Shown here: in pieces, positions 32,998 through 43,269 of the stretch
Layout: each line of letters opens with the position of its first letter
Numbering within the stretch: position 1 is the stretch's first letter
From: Leptodontidium sp. MPI-SDFR-AT-0119
Lineage: Eukaryota; Ascomycota; Leotiomycetes; Helotiales; Leptodontidiaceae
Direction of reading: 5' to 3'
Assembly: GCA_020726505.1 (NCBI GenBank)
Contig: JAHLEZ010000026.1
Span: 682,001-746,000, forward strand
DNA length: 64,000 bases
Position numbers and translations under genes: made by a program
The notes under the pieces: generated by a model
Told to the model about the DNA's origin: nothing
The model's database searches: none
Seen by the model: only the letters and a program-made list of their open reading frames with translations

Positions 32998-34573
32998 ATG
33001 AGTCCTGTCCTTAACACTGAGAGAGATGGCATTATTGGCGCCTTCCCCCCCCCACTTGGAGTTATTCCGGACTTCAAAAATCCCGACTCTCAAGGATACC
33101 GGGTTACTCTTGCCATTGCAATCATGTTCCCGTTGGCGACTATCGTTCTAATTCTACGACTTTATACAAGGATTGTAATCGTTCGGAAAGTTGGGATTGA
33201 TGATTGTAAGTTTATTTGCTGTCAAAGTTCCTGAGCGTGTTGGATTAACTGGGTCTAGACGCGATCGGCTTTGCATGGGTATGAATCGTCGATTCGTCAC
33301 GAAAGTATACACACAGAAAGAATATTGATGTTTCTTGTCCGATAGGTTTTCTCCATTGGTTTTATTGCTATGTGCATAGTTTGTGAGTAGATACTTATTA
33401 TAGTGCATTCGACTGGTTTTTTACTAACTCTCAGCTCTAAAGTGACCCATCTCGGCCTCGGTGTCCATATCTAGGATGTTCCATTTACAACGTTAAGTCC
33501 TGATTACTTACGAGTAAGTTAATGGTTACTAGAGTCCGGAACGAGATAAGACATTCCATGCCAATTTTTACTATTTACTGACGTTAACTTTAGATGAGTA
33601 TCATCATTGGAGTATTCTATAGCATGTCCTTCATGTGCGTTAAGTTATCAATACTTTTACTCTACCTCAGACTCTCGCCCTATAAGCGATTCAGAATCGC
33701 GGTATAGGTAATCATAGCAACAACAGTCTTATACTCTTTTCTCAGCTCATTCGAATTTCTCTTCAACTGCCAGCCCATTACCAAAAATTGGGATCTCACT
33801 ATTACAAAGGGGAAATGCATCAACGTGTCGAAAATTCTCATGACACATAGTTCGATAAATGTCGTAACTGATGTTGCAATGCTAGTCCTGCCAATAGCGC
33901 TAGTACGGAAGTTGAAAATGCAAATGAAACAAAAAGTGGCATTGGCTTGCCTCTTCATGACCGGAACACTGTACGCCTTCCCCTCCTTGGATGTATTCGC
34001 AAATCAAACAAATGCTAATTTCCACAAGTGTTTGCATCGTCAGTGCCATCCGGCTGAAGTTCGTTCTGGATCTCATTCGTTCTCCAGATTTCACATGGTT
34101 AGGGGTTGAGTTTGTTATATGGTCGTAAGTTTATCTGTCCCTTAGCTCGATAACACTAGCGAAATTTTGGCGCTAATAACACTTTTAGCGTTTTAGAGGT
34201 CTATATTGGAATCATTTGTGCTTGCCTTTCCAGCTTCAAACCTTTTCTTCGATGCCATTTCCCAAAGGTGATTGGGAGCAGCTACTACGCACCACCCACA
34301 ACAACGCCATTTAGTACGAATGCCACGAATACTCTTCCTCGTGCATTGACCGACCAATACGAACTTGGCTTGTGCGACAGACACAAGAGTGGTATCCCCC
34401 GCAAGAGCAAACAGCAAACGTGCCCCGACAACGAGAGCCAGGAGGACATACTCGGTGATGGATTTCCGGAGGGCATGTCAAGGGGGAACGAGGCGAAAAT
34501 AACATCAGATTGCGAACTCGTCTCACAAAAGGGTAGTTTTCGATCGGACTGCTCTGGAGTTCCGCCGGCGTGA
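32998..34573 (+). pseudogene. PTH11/SAT4-type rhodopsin-domain membrane protein with two W-to-TAG stops
   Basis: From ATG 32998 the first helix reads VTLAIAIMFPLATIVLILRL then YTRIVIVRKVGIDD. Short exons follow: YAIGFAW, VFSIGFIAMCIV and THLGLGVHI*DVPFTTLSPD. Then come MSIIIGVFYSMSFMCVKLSI, LYLRLSPYKRFRIAV*VIIA, INVVTDVAMLVLPIALVRKL and VEFVIWSVLEVYIGIICACL. Six or seven hydrophobic helices, a THLGLGxHxWD motif and LPIALVRKL match the fungal rhodopsin/SAT4 integral membrane family, putative receptors. The two stops sit exactly where the family has Trp; TGG to TAG is C-to-T on the other strand in a CpA context. At least five introns are consistent. The gene is inactive unless the stops are errors. 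Confidence 0.75.
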
Positions 34574-34709
34574 CGGCGTCTCGTGAGGGTCAAGGAGATG
34601 GTTGCGTTGCTGTATTCTAGGATCATAGATATTTGTATTTTTCGTTTTGGCATTGAGAAGCCGATAGAGATATTCTCTGTGATTTGGGCAGCTGGGAGGA
34701 AATTGGACA

Positions 34710-35905
34710 TCAAGCTCTATAGTTTAGAAGTAACGCGATGTATTTATGAAGCTGAAAATTCATAAAATTGTAAATACGCTCTTGCTTCATCTGCTTCGTC
34801 ACCCAATGTTCCGTCTTTTTCTCGTCTCGCTCTGCTCGGCACATAAATAATTCCTCCTGAATCATCTTCAGTTCTTCTCGCAGCCTCTCATCCTCCTGAG
34901 CTACTTTCTCTTCACGCTGAGTAGAAACTCGCCCGGTCAACATGGCTTTCTTCTGGACCGTTCTCGAGCCAGTGTCCTGTTCATTGTAGTCATTGACCTC
35001 CTCTTCATCTTCGGCGTCAGCAAATTTCCCCTTTGCTCTGCCTTTCCCCTTATCGACGACAGAAGGCGTTCCAGGGTCAGATGTGAAGGCAGGTTCCGTA
35101 CCCTCGGGTCCACTTGAGTTATTTGTCTCAGAAGCTCTCAATGAGCCTGGCGACATAGACCGGCCAAGAGAATGCTTGAGAAGCTTGTGTCTTACAAGTA
35201 CATCGTTTGTTGCGGACCTAGAGAGACATTCTTCCACAGAGCAGATGAAAGGCCGCGTGTGCTGGTTGACGTGTGTTCTATTGCTGTATGTTAGATATTT
35301 CTTCCCAAGTAGAACGTAAGAGAGGAGCAGGGACTGAGGAATCACATAATGCCAATTTTAACGGATCCTGAAAGTTTTCTCATTGCTGCATCCGAAGCCA
35401 ACGCATGTGTAATTTCCTTTCGCGTCTCGAGGAGGACTTTCTAGCTGTTGTAGTGCTACCATTGACCCTCGTAAAGTCTGCCCTGAGAACTGTGGCTGTG
35501 AACTGCTACGACTCACTGCAGCTGGAGGATACGGTGCTGAATGGCGTTTATGATTTTCGGAACCTGCCTGTTGGTTGGCACTTGGCATCTGTGTCCGAAA
35601 ATCTCCAATGGTGTCGTTGAGCATGACCTGATCAACGTTCTCGATTCGAGTCAAGCCATTTAAAGAGTATTCAAAATCTGATCCAGTGTTCCTTGGTAAG
35701 TCGACGGCTGCCGATGACGGAAGTGGAGCGAGGATCTCTTGATCAAATAGTTCTCCAGCAAAATCATTGTTCATGCCGTAGTTGCTATAATCCGTGGGAA
35801 GATGTGGTATAACTTGGCTTCCGATGTTGTGCCGAAAATGATCATAATTCTGGGGAACAGATTCCAAATCTGGGTTCAGGGGAAATTCTATAATATCATG
35901 TCAGT
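34710..35905 (-). CDS. C2H2 zinc-finger protein with coiled-coil C-terminus, 5' end unresolved
   Basis: Two minus-strand exonic frames are clear. The upstream one (to about 35358) is Ser/Gln/Pro-rich (SGSENHKRHS-like, RSSSQPQFSGQTLRGS) and ends YTCVGFGCSNEKTFRIR, the first half of a finger. The downstream one (from about 35290) has HVNQHTRPFICSVEECLSRS then NDVLVRHKLLKHS, completing C2H2-like fingers. It then has an acidic linker, a basic KGKGRAKGK stretch and a Glu/Lys-rich coiled coil (EDERLREELKMIQEELFM) before the stop at 34710. The intron between them includes a strong acceptor CATACAG, but the donor phase does not resolve. An acceptor (ATATTATAG) at about 35893 shows another exon lies upstream; its start is unknown. 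Likely a nuclear regulator, targets unknown. Confidence 0.55.
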
Positions 35906-36533
35906 GCTCAGGAACCTCAGTGCCAATCGATGTCATCGGCTTTGTGGGAACAGCCACGCCTGTCATTCGCCAAGATAACCCTCGAAATGGACATCGAGAT
36001 GGCTGGCATCGTTCATGGGGACAGCAAACATCCAAAAGACGCCCCATAATACCATCAGTGATGGCCATATTGCCCAGGGCATCGTTGTGCATTTTGGCCG
36101 GCGACGATTTGGAAAACCTCCGAATTTGCTGCAATTTATCAAGAATTGTAGTAATCTCAGTAAGAGTAATATGAGGAATCGAAGATATTGCCATCGAAGA
36201 AGCAACTTTTTTTCTTCATCTTCTTCTTGTCTTGCTTCAGGCCAATCTGGGTGGCTTGTCAGTGAATGCTCCCGCGATGCAGCAGACTACTGAGAAACCT
36301 ACAGTTGAAGCATGAAGAAAGGCTTGCAAAATTCCACGACCAGGATGACCAGGATGACCAGGGCTCCGTTTTGGCCTCATAAGGTGGTGGCTGACTCCGC
36401 TGATGTTCAAACCATCGCTCATCGGCATCCAAAAACTGGGATCGCGCTTCCCTCAGAGTTGCATTCATAACCGAGAAAGATATTTTCTCAATAGAATGGG
36501 ATTGGTAATTTTCAAAATAAGATCTTGCTGTTA
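35906..36533. other. possible upstream exons of the C2H2 gene; nothing certain
   Basis: Minus-strand frames here (for example ITTILDKLQQIRRFSKSSP and MGRLLDVCCPHERCQPSRCP) have a protein-like look and may be 5' exons or a separate small gene. The Trp/Ser-rich frame nearer the TIR element is unconvincing. Confidence 0.3.
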
Positions 36534-37317
36534 CAATAACGTCCCACCCCACCCTTCCGACCACCCTTTTACACCAAAAACAGCGTTTTTGAGGTATTAA
36601 TATCTTTACAACGAATTAATAAAACTTTATAATTTTTTTATATTTATATTTATTAGCTCTTACAGACTAACTTCACAAGAGCAAATGTAATTTGAATCAT
36701 AAATTATTACATAATATTAAATTTAAGTTTTTACATACAAAAAACGTCAAAAATCACTTACTAATATCTTCTTGAATAATTAATATAATTATAAAAAAAA
36801 TTAAAACACATGAAGATTAGATAGGGATCTTGAAGTTTTAAAAGTTTTAAAGTAAATGTATTAGTAGTTACTTTTTTATTAAGTAATTAATTTCTCTCAT
36901 ACAAATTTTTTGTATGGTGCTTTATATTTTACTTAATTATAAAACTATTACTAATGGAATTAAGTTCAAACTCACAAATCCTAAAGTATTATATGAAATA
37001 TAGTTTTATTTCAAGTTTCAAGTCCTTATATTAATAATAAAGAAAGTTATTAACAAAATAAGAAAAATCATTTTTACACCAAATTTTTATAAGAGAAATT
37101 TTTTGAACTTCAAATACTTAGTTTGTAATATGACGTAATATGAAATAATTAAAATTATTATTATTTAAAAGACCTTATAAAAATGTTCTAAACCTTGAAT
37201 TTTAGCTTATTTCATTAATAAATGATAAAGATATCAATTATTCAAAGTGATGAGTTTTGGTGTAAAAGGGTGGTCGGAATGAGGGGGTGGTCGGAAGGGT
37301 GGGGTGGGACGTTATTG
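36534..37317. mobile_element. AT-rich TIR element, 784 bp
   Basis: The left end reads CAATAACGTCCCACCCCACC then CTTCCGACCACCC, with TTTTACACCAAAAA just inside. The right end is the exact inverse GGGTGGTCGGAAGGGTGGGG then TGGGACGTTATTG, plus a second partial copy of the terminal motif. The GC-rich ends contrast with an interior that is very AT-rich and non-coding, as expected for a RIPed non-autonomous DNA transposon. It borders the C2H2 locus. Confidence 0.85.
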
Positions 37318-38150
37318 ACGGTCAGACGTTGCCGGGTAATCTACATATAATACTGTATGAATGTGAAATGTAATGTCCAACCTGCACCTCGAAAGTTTTG
37401 CAAAGTTTCCACGTCACTTCAATGCACTGCAAATTACTGCAAAAGCCCAGGTGCACAAACCGGGCGTCTGTTTTTTGCAGTGCATATGCGAGGCGGGAAA
37501 GCTGACGAATGAGCGCCAGGTTTCACTCGGTGAGTAACTTCGGGTGTAAGGCTGCGTACCCGCCATATCGCCATAACTGTAGTATGTGCTCCTTGTGGTT
37601 TGACTGATTCTTGTGTCGGCGGCTCAAGACACACTAGTCCCTGTATACCACAGGTCCACAAGATTGGCGATACATATTCAGCAACGTGGCTACGCTGTGA
37701 AGCCCAGTTTAAAGTCCTGAATTAGTTTGAACAGCGCAAAGAGTTTGGGTCTCAGATCCAGCCGGACGAGGCACATTTTCACTCCTCTTCTCCAGCCTTC
37801 TTACATTAGGGCTGTGTGTCTGGTTTGCGATGCATCTTAATATTCTTTCACACGATAAACAGCTAGCATAAAGCTGGATGAAGAACTTCAAGTGGGGCTT
37901 GATAGGTGTTTTTGCTTCAGAACTTATCGTATTCGCGGCCTGGAGATAGTATAATTCAGCAAAAGCGCTGCATGCTGAGATACAAGGATACTTGAATACG
38001 GAGCACCTGAAGCCGCGAAAGGACCAGGGAGATGGTAAATCCAAGGTAAATCTGCTGAACGATATTAGCTAGAGCTATTTGTATATATGCTTACTATCGT
38101 TTAAGGCCGAGTACAAGCCAGTAGATCGGAGAGTATCGAACAATCACACT
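37318..38150. other. no gene recognised
   Basis: Short frames only. Near 37424-37490 a CACTGCAAATTACTGCAAAA stretch and a later TTTTTTGCAGTGCAT form a loose inverted repeat of unknown meaning. Confidence 0.35.
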
Positions 38151-38154
38151 CGTG

Positions 38155-39010
38155 GACGATAGTGCACAGCTTTTACGCCGGAATGGAAGAGTTCACTGCC
38201 GAACTAGACGTCTCTTTTGCAAATAGAGGCCTGAGTAAGCGTTTGACGCTGTCAGCACGCGGAGTTGCTTTCCTGGCAAGATGCGGCCATCTTCCTAATA
38301 TAAATAAGGATGGTATTAAGGATAAGAGCAAGGCAGATGGTCTCTCAAAATCCTTAGTCTGTGTTTAAGCCGGACAGATAGTAGTGCAAGTTATTAAACG
38401 ACTTGCACTTCGTTTGCCCGTAACATTATTAGAAGTCAACATCTTAAGACATGTTCTTTGTGCTCTTGTTATCTACTTATTATAATGGCATAAACCGCGG
38501 TTAGTACATGAACCCACGAAACTGAAAAGCGATTAAGTAACACCCATATGTGCTTACATGTATATAAGCAGCTAAGTTAGTAGCTGGAGAAGTTCTCACG
38601 CAGGGATACTTCGGCGGACTTAGATCGATCCCGAATTATCTGCCCTCGCATTCTTTACGACTCAAGCCTAAAGTGAACTTGATGCTATAAAAGAGAAGAA
38701 GTCTACTGTTGCAAATATGCATCAGTATGCTTCTAGCTATAGATCTATTGATCTGTCGGACGTGGGTGACGAGGTTCCTGCTAGCAATAACAATTTGGGC
38801 TACTTTAGCCCTCATCCCTTTCCTTTAAATCCGACGGGAAGCTTGCATTTTCAAGCACAGCGGAACAGGCTAAAATTCCAGGCACAACGCAGCTCACCCG
38901 ATGGCGTTTGGCTGCTGATGCTATACGAATGTACCCTACCATAAGACAACGTTTCGCTGCGAGTGTGACGGTACAAGAGCATGAACGTGGTCGAATGCGA
39001 CTTGGGTAAA
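38155..39010 (+). pseudogene. RIPed remnant of a fungal membrane-protein family
   Basis: The plus-strand reading VHSFYAGMEEFTAELDVSF, RLTLSARGVAFLARCGHLP and DKSKADGLSKSLVCV belongs to a multi-spanning fungal membrane protein family that I recognise by these motifs but cannot name functionally. After a TAA the same frame continues QVIKRLALRLPVTLLEVN, HVLCALVIYLL, a TAA, then WHKPRLVHEPTK. Later come TVANMHQYASSYRSIDLSD and LNPTGSLHFQAQRN. Stops are of the CAA/TGG-to-TAA/TAG kind. Both ends are missing. Confidence 0.55.
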
Positions 39011-39469
39011 ATGATTGTTTACAAGGAAGAAAGAGATTCGTAAGGAAATCTCTGACTTAAGCTATTTACACGATATTCATAAAGTGAGACTATTCACAAA
39101 ATATGAACGTCACCTGATCATTCCCTCACAGCGAGCCACAGTCCAGAGGCCAGAAAAGATGGGTGTAACTAGCTGGAGCTAGTAATTAAGGAACTTGTGA
39201 CGAAGTCAGCTAGTAACTAGCCAGGTAAGGACCTCTTGCGTGGAACAGGAGGTCTCATCATAGGAATAGTGCTATAGTTTGCTAGTATGGCCTACGGAAG
39301 TCTAAATACCGGTATTGCTGCTTAGAACGATTACTTTCCATCGACCTTCGACAACGACTTGGTGGCTGTTGAATGAATCTTAGATCCCGTGGATGGAAGA
39401 TTGTGTAATTAGTTCAGTTTAGCTAGAAGTGGGGCTACATGGGCCAGCGGCCCTGAACTGCCAACTGGA
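39011..39469. other. no gene recognised
   Basis: This separates the membrane-protein remnant from the LINE 3' end. Words such as TAGCTGGAGCTAGTAA hint at decayed repeat, but nothing definite. Confidence 0.35.
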
Positions 39470-40640
39470 ATTCATCATCATCATCAACAGCCCCCAAGTC
39501 GTTGTCGGGCTCCTTTACTCTGTTCGTCCCTTATGCCCCAAACCGCTGGGAATTTTGTAAAAGTGATGCTAGAGAATGCGGGCCTAGCCTCTCTGTTTTC
39601 AACGCAAATTTAATCACGGTTCTAACCACCGTCAAGTTTGGTTTCCACTTGTCAATCGGTCCACCAAGGCTCGACCCATCAGGATTTAGGAGGGAAGATC
39701 TCCCTCCTAACATGTATGACAGATCACCATAACGTCGCTTCCTTTCCATGATCATGTCTCCCCGCAGGTGTTGATATCGTCGACAGTGGAAGAGGAAATG
39801 TCGCGTGTCTTCCCTCCCCTGACCGCACTCACATTGATCAGTCTCCGCAACCCTAATCCTCGCTAGGAAGCCTCGAAGTTTAGAGTGTCCAGTACGCAAT
39901 TGTGATAGTACTTGAGATTCCGCTCTTGAGAGTATGTCGTAAAAGAGCCTGACGTGCTTTCCCAGCAATGCTGCGTCGATCATTTTGAGGTGTCTGCCTG
40001 TGGTCCATTCACTGATTGGTCTCGCGATCTGTTGAGCCCGGTTGACCCTCCCTGCTACAACCGACCTGAACTGGCCCTGGAACCATGGCAAAGTCGCAAC
40101 CCGACTCCCGGGACTTGTGGTTGTGGCCGCCAGCTTATCAACCGCCTCGTTACCTGGAACCCCGGCGTGGCTTGGGATCCACGCCAGCCGGATATATTTC
40201 CCACTCTCTTCCCGGTTCCATATGGTTCTAGCAATATGTCGAATGAATGCCTGGCCGCTCTGGTGTCTTGGCTTGGCGATGGCTTGGAGAGCTGACATGT
40301 TGTCCGAGTAAATGGTAACCCTTCGCGACTCCGCGACAGCGTTGAGTATCACATTCGCCCAGTCCACTGCCTCCATGATGGCCCCCAGCTCTACTATATA
40401 CACATTCACTCCATTATCTGTACCGATTGTGCGCTGTACGTGGGTTTTTACAGCATTGTCCACCCATACCACCACGCTATAACCGACCTTGGGCCAGCAA
40501 AGTCGAACTCCCACCTGTCCGTGGTGCTGGCTACGAACCTGTATCAACCTAGGTATGATGCAGAGCCAACGGGAGACAAGCGCATTCGGCTGGAGCTGGT
40601 GAGGTGGTGGTGTGGCGTCGAGGCTCCGCTTGTGATGCCA
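39470..40640 (-). mobile_element. 5'-truncated LINE with RNase H domain
   Basis: A 338-aa minus-strand frame (40547-39531) covers the RNase H part of a non-LTR retrotransposon. VYIVELGAIMEAVDWANVIL and VTIYSDNMSALQAIAK hold the catalytic Glu and Asp. IRLAWIPSHAGVPGNEAVDK holds the terminal His. Then comes a Cys/His tail (CECGQGREDTRHFLFHCRRY). The element ends in a GATGATGATGATGAA-type 3' tail at about 39475. The reverse transcriptase and everything 5' is missing, as usual for truncated LINE insertions. The frame is open, so this copy is fairly young. Confidence 0.8.
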
Positions 40641-40682
40641 TACGCCGTCTTATCCAGAACAGAGGACTACCAGCAAAATGGG

Positions 40683-41690
40683 TATCAAAACCATCCGACC
40701 ATTCAATTCCCTGCCTCGCAAGCAGGTATGCTACTCAGATCTATGCTAATGGTAGCCCAGGGAGCAATGCCCGCGTTGGATGGATAGGACACCTCTGGGG
40801 TGAGGTTGCAGCGTTTTCACTGACCGGCCGGGGCTCGGAGGATGTGTGCCCTCGTTTCGACGGCAGCATTTAATGAGGGGCGAACGTAGTTGGGAGGGCT
40901 TGATATAGGAGAGAAGCAGGGCAATTGTTAAAGAAGGAGGAAGCCAGAGTTTGGAGCACTGCGGGGGTGGGCGAGCCTGGAGGGGGTTATGGCGATAGAG
41001 GGTACACGGTCAGAGGGAACAGTTGGATGGCACAACGACAGTTGGCTCAAGAAGACTATGCAGAGGCAGGCCCGAGGACGAACCCGCGGGAGTACCCTAC
41101 ATACCTATCACGAAACGCGAGCTCACAGCATACATGGCAGGAAGGCTAGAACTTTGGTGGAGGCCGGGGCATGGGCGTTGCCAACAGTAAGCTGGCGGAT
41201 TAAGTATATCAAGGAGAACAAGCACGCACTTTGGTTAGTAGGAGGGAAACACTATGCTAGAGCCGCAGGCTTGGGTTCTGGTATAGAAACTTCTGCGAGA
41301 CACAGTCGGCCCTGATGGAGAGGAGAGATCCGGCAGGGTATCGCGAAGCGGCCTTGAAACAGCTGTGGGGCGAGGCATATAATGGCAGCGACGGTTAGGT
41401 GGTTTCCTGGCAGTGTGGCATGCTGGGGAGATTGACCTATGTGACACTGTCTATATGGCCCGAGAGGACGGATGCGTGTGTCGGTCTACAAGAGCGTATT
41501 AGAGTCCAGTCGGGTGGTTATACGGGGTAGGCTTAAGGAGCAAACTGCGGGGGAGACATAGGGTGAAGGTCTGGTCCGCTGGAACCCTCGAAGCAAAAGC
41601 ATGCCGACTTGATCGAGCATTGAGTGGGAAAGATGTTGTAGGGGCTCTAGCATAGGAAGGAGCACGCCGCACCCTACTTTGTATTTAGCG
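40683..41690 (+). mobile_element. LINE RNase H fragment, decayed
   Basis: This starts with TQIYANGSPGSNARVGWIGH then LWGEVAAFSLTGRGSEDV, the first strands of an RNase H domain (IYxxGS). It is followed by badly broken sequence with short readable parts such as DEPAGVPYIPITKRELTAY. The first 350 bp are nearly identical to the copy at 63655-64000. The two copies start at the same base. Confidence 0.6.
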
Positions 41691-41737
41691 TTAGTTAAAT
41701 ATAAATCCTCCGCCGCCAGGCCCGCTAGTCATTCAAG

Positions 41738-43262
41738 ATGACGAGTAGTCCTGGACTAATGGAGTTGTCTGACCCGCCGGAGGCATTAAGTGACCCTTTT
41801 GGTTCCTTCCCCCTCTTAGACCTAACGATTATCCTTGGAGACACGGAAGAAGAGGCGTCTAGCCTTACCCTTCCTTATTCTAACACTGCGAACTCAACCA
41901 CTGTACAGAATGTGGCCCCCCTCTTATCTAACCACCTTGAGATGCCCCTTTCTTCTGTGGATTTTTCTGCCGCTCCTCCCCGCCCTACCCGACTAAATAG
42001 GAAAAGAGGCCCTGGCCCCCTTCCTAACCGAGATCCTACTAATAAAGCCCTCAGATTGTCTCAAGAAACAAATAAATCACTAAGGGACCTCATCCTAAAC
42101 GCTAGGGACTTGATTATACAAGCCTATACCCTTACAAAGGCACGTGAAGAACAGTCGAAGCTCCTAGACCTCCTAGAGATCTTCAAGGAATACACGGAGA
42201 AAGGTAAACTACAATTAGCGTCTTTAATTATTGCCTCTCAAATAGCCAATTTAGAAACGGCTACTAGGCAAATTAAAAACAAAACTAAAGCCCTTACTAA
42301 ATCGCCTCCCCCTATAACCGACTTATAATCTAGAACTAACATAACGACTTCCACTAGAAGCGCAACCCCTTCATTTGCTAGCGTAATAACACAAGGAGCT
42401 ACGAGATCTAGTAGTCCCTAAGACTGGACTATTATTAAGAAGAAGAACAAAGTCCAGGCTCTCAAACCCGCAAAGTAAGCCGCCCAAAATCGACTTATAC
42501 TAGTCAAATCCGTTTCTAGCACTAATGCCGACTTCTTATCCCTAGCGACGAGAAATGCCTTTAATAAAGTATTCTCTGAAAAGGGCATCAAAGGGCCAGT
42601 TGTTGCCACTGTATCCAAATCACTCGGCCAAAACTTAGTTGTTACTACTACTAGCGCCTTCTCAGCCGATTTCCTCTTGGAGAAGCAAGCGATATGGCAG
42701 TATATTGTTCCCTTTAAAACAGCCCAAAAAGATGAGCCCTAGTATAAAGTAGTTCTACATAGTATACCTACTACTGACTTTAATACGCCAGAAGGAATGG
42801 CTCTGGTTATTAAAGAAATCCAGACCTTTAATAAAGGCCTGAAGCCAATTGGAACCCTATACTGGCTCACATCAGCGGAAAAACGCTTAACCCAACGTGT
42901 AAGCTCAATCGTAGTAGCCTTTGCCACAAAAGAAGAGGCAGACAGAGCAATTCGAAACAGGCTCTATATTACTAGGATAAGCGCCCGTGTAGAGAAACTA
43001 TACTCTACAGCCCCTACTATATAATGCCCAAAATGCTAGGGTTTCGGCCACCTTGAGAATTACTGCAAAAGAGGCCCGTTCTGCCGACTTTATAGTAAAA
43101 AACACGCCACCTAACAGCACTACTATAACTCCTGCCAAGCCAAAGGAGTAAGGTGCTAATATTTAGCCCCTAAGTGCGCTAACTGTAAGGAACTATATAT
43201 TGTAAACACGAAATCGTGCGAGGTACTACTCGCAATTAAGTATAAGGGTCCTATTATATAAC
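41738..43262 (+). pseudogene. LINE ORF1 (Gag-like) with zinc knuckles
   Basis: Starts MTSSPGLMELSDPPEALSDP, with a proline-rich region and helical text (LSQETNKSLRDLILNARDLI). After several TAA/TAG codons it reads FNKGLKPIGTLYWLTSAEKR, then a set of CCHC-like knuckles (CPKC*GFGHLENYCKRGPFC; HYYNSCQAKGVRC). It would be the RNA-binding protein of the retrotransposon. Stops fall where Gln or Trp are expected. Confidence 0.8.
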
Positions 43263-43269
43263 TTTAATA

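Noticed and set aside
27802..39010. Complete Starship element
   Set aside because: The DUF3435 gene is broken and of the C2H2/FluG type, and no terminal repeats or cargo pattern are visible; only remnants can be claimed.
39470..41690. A single LINE spanning both RNase H pieces
   Set aside because: The two pieces are on opposite strands and from different subfamilies, so they are separate insertions.
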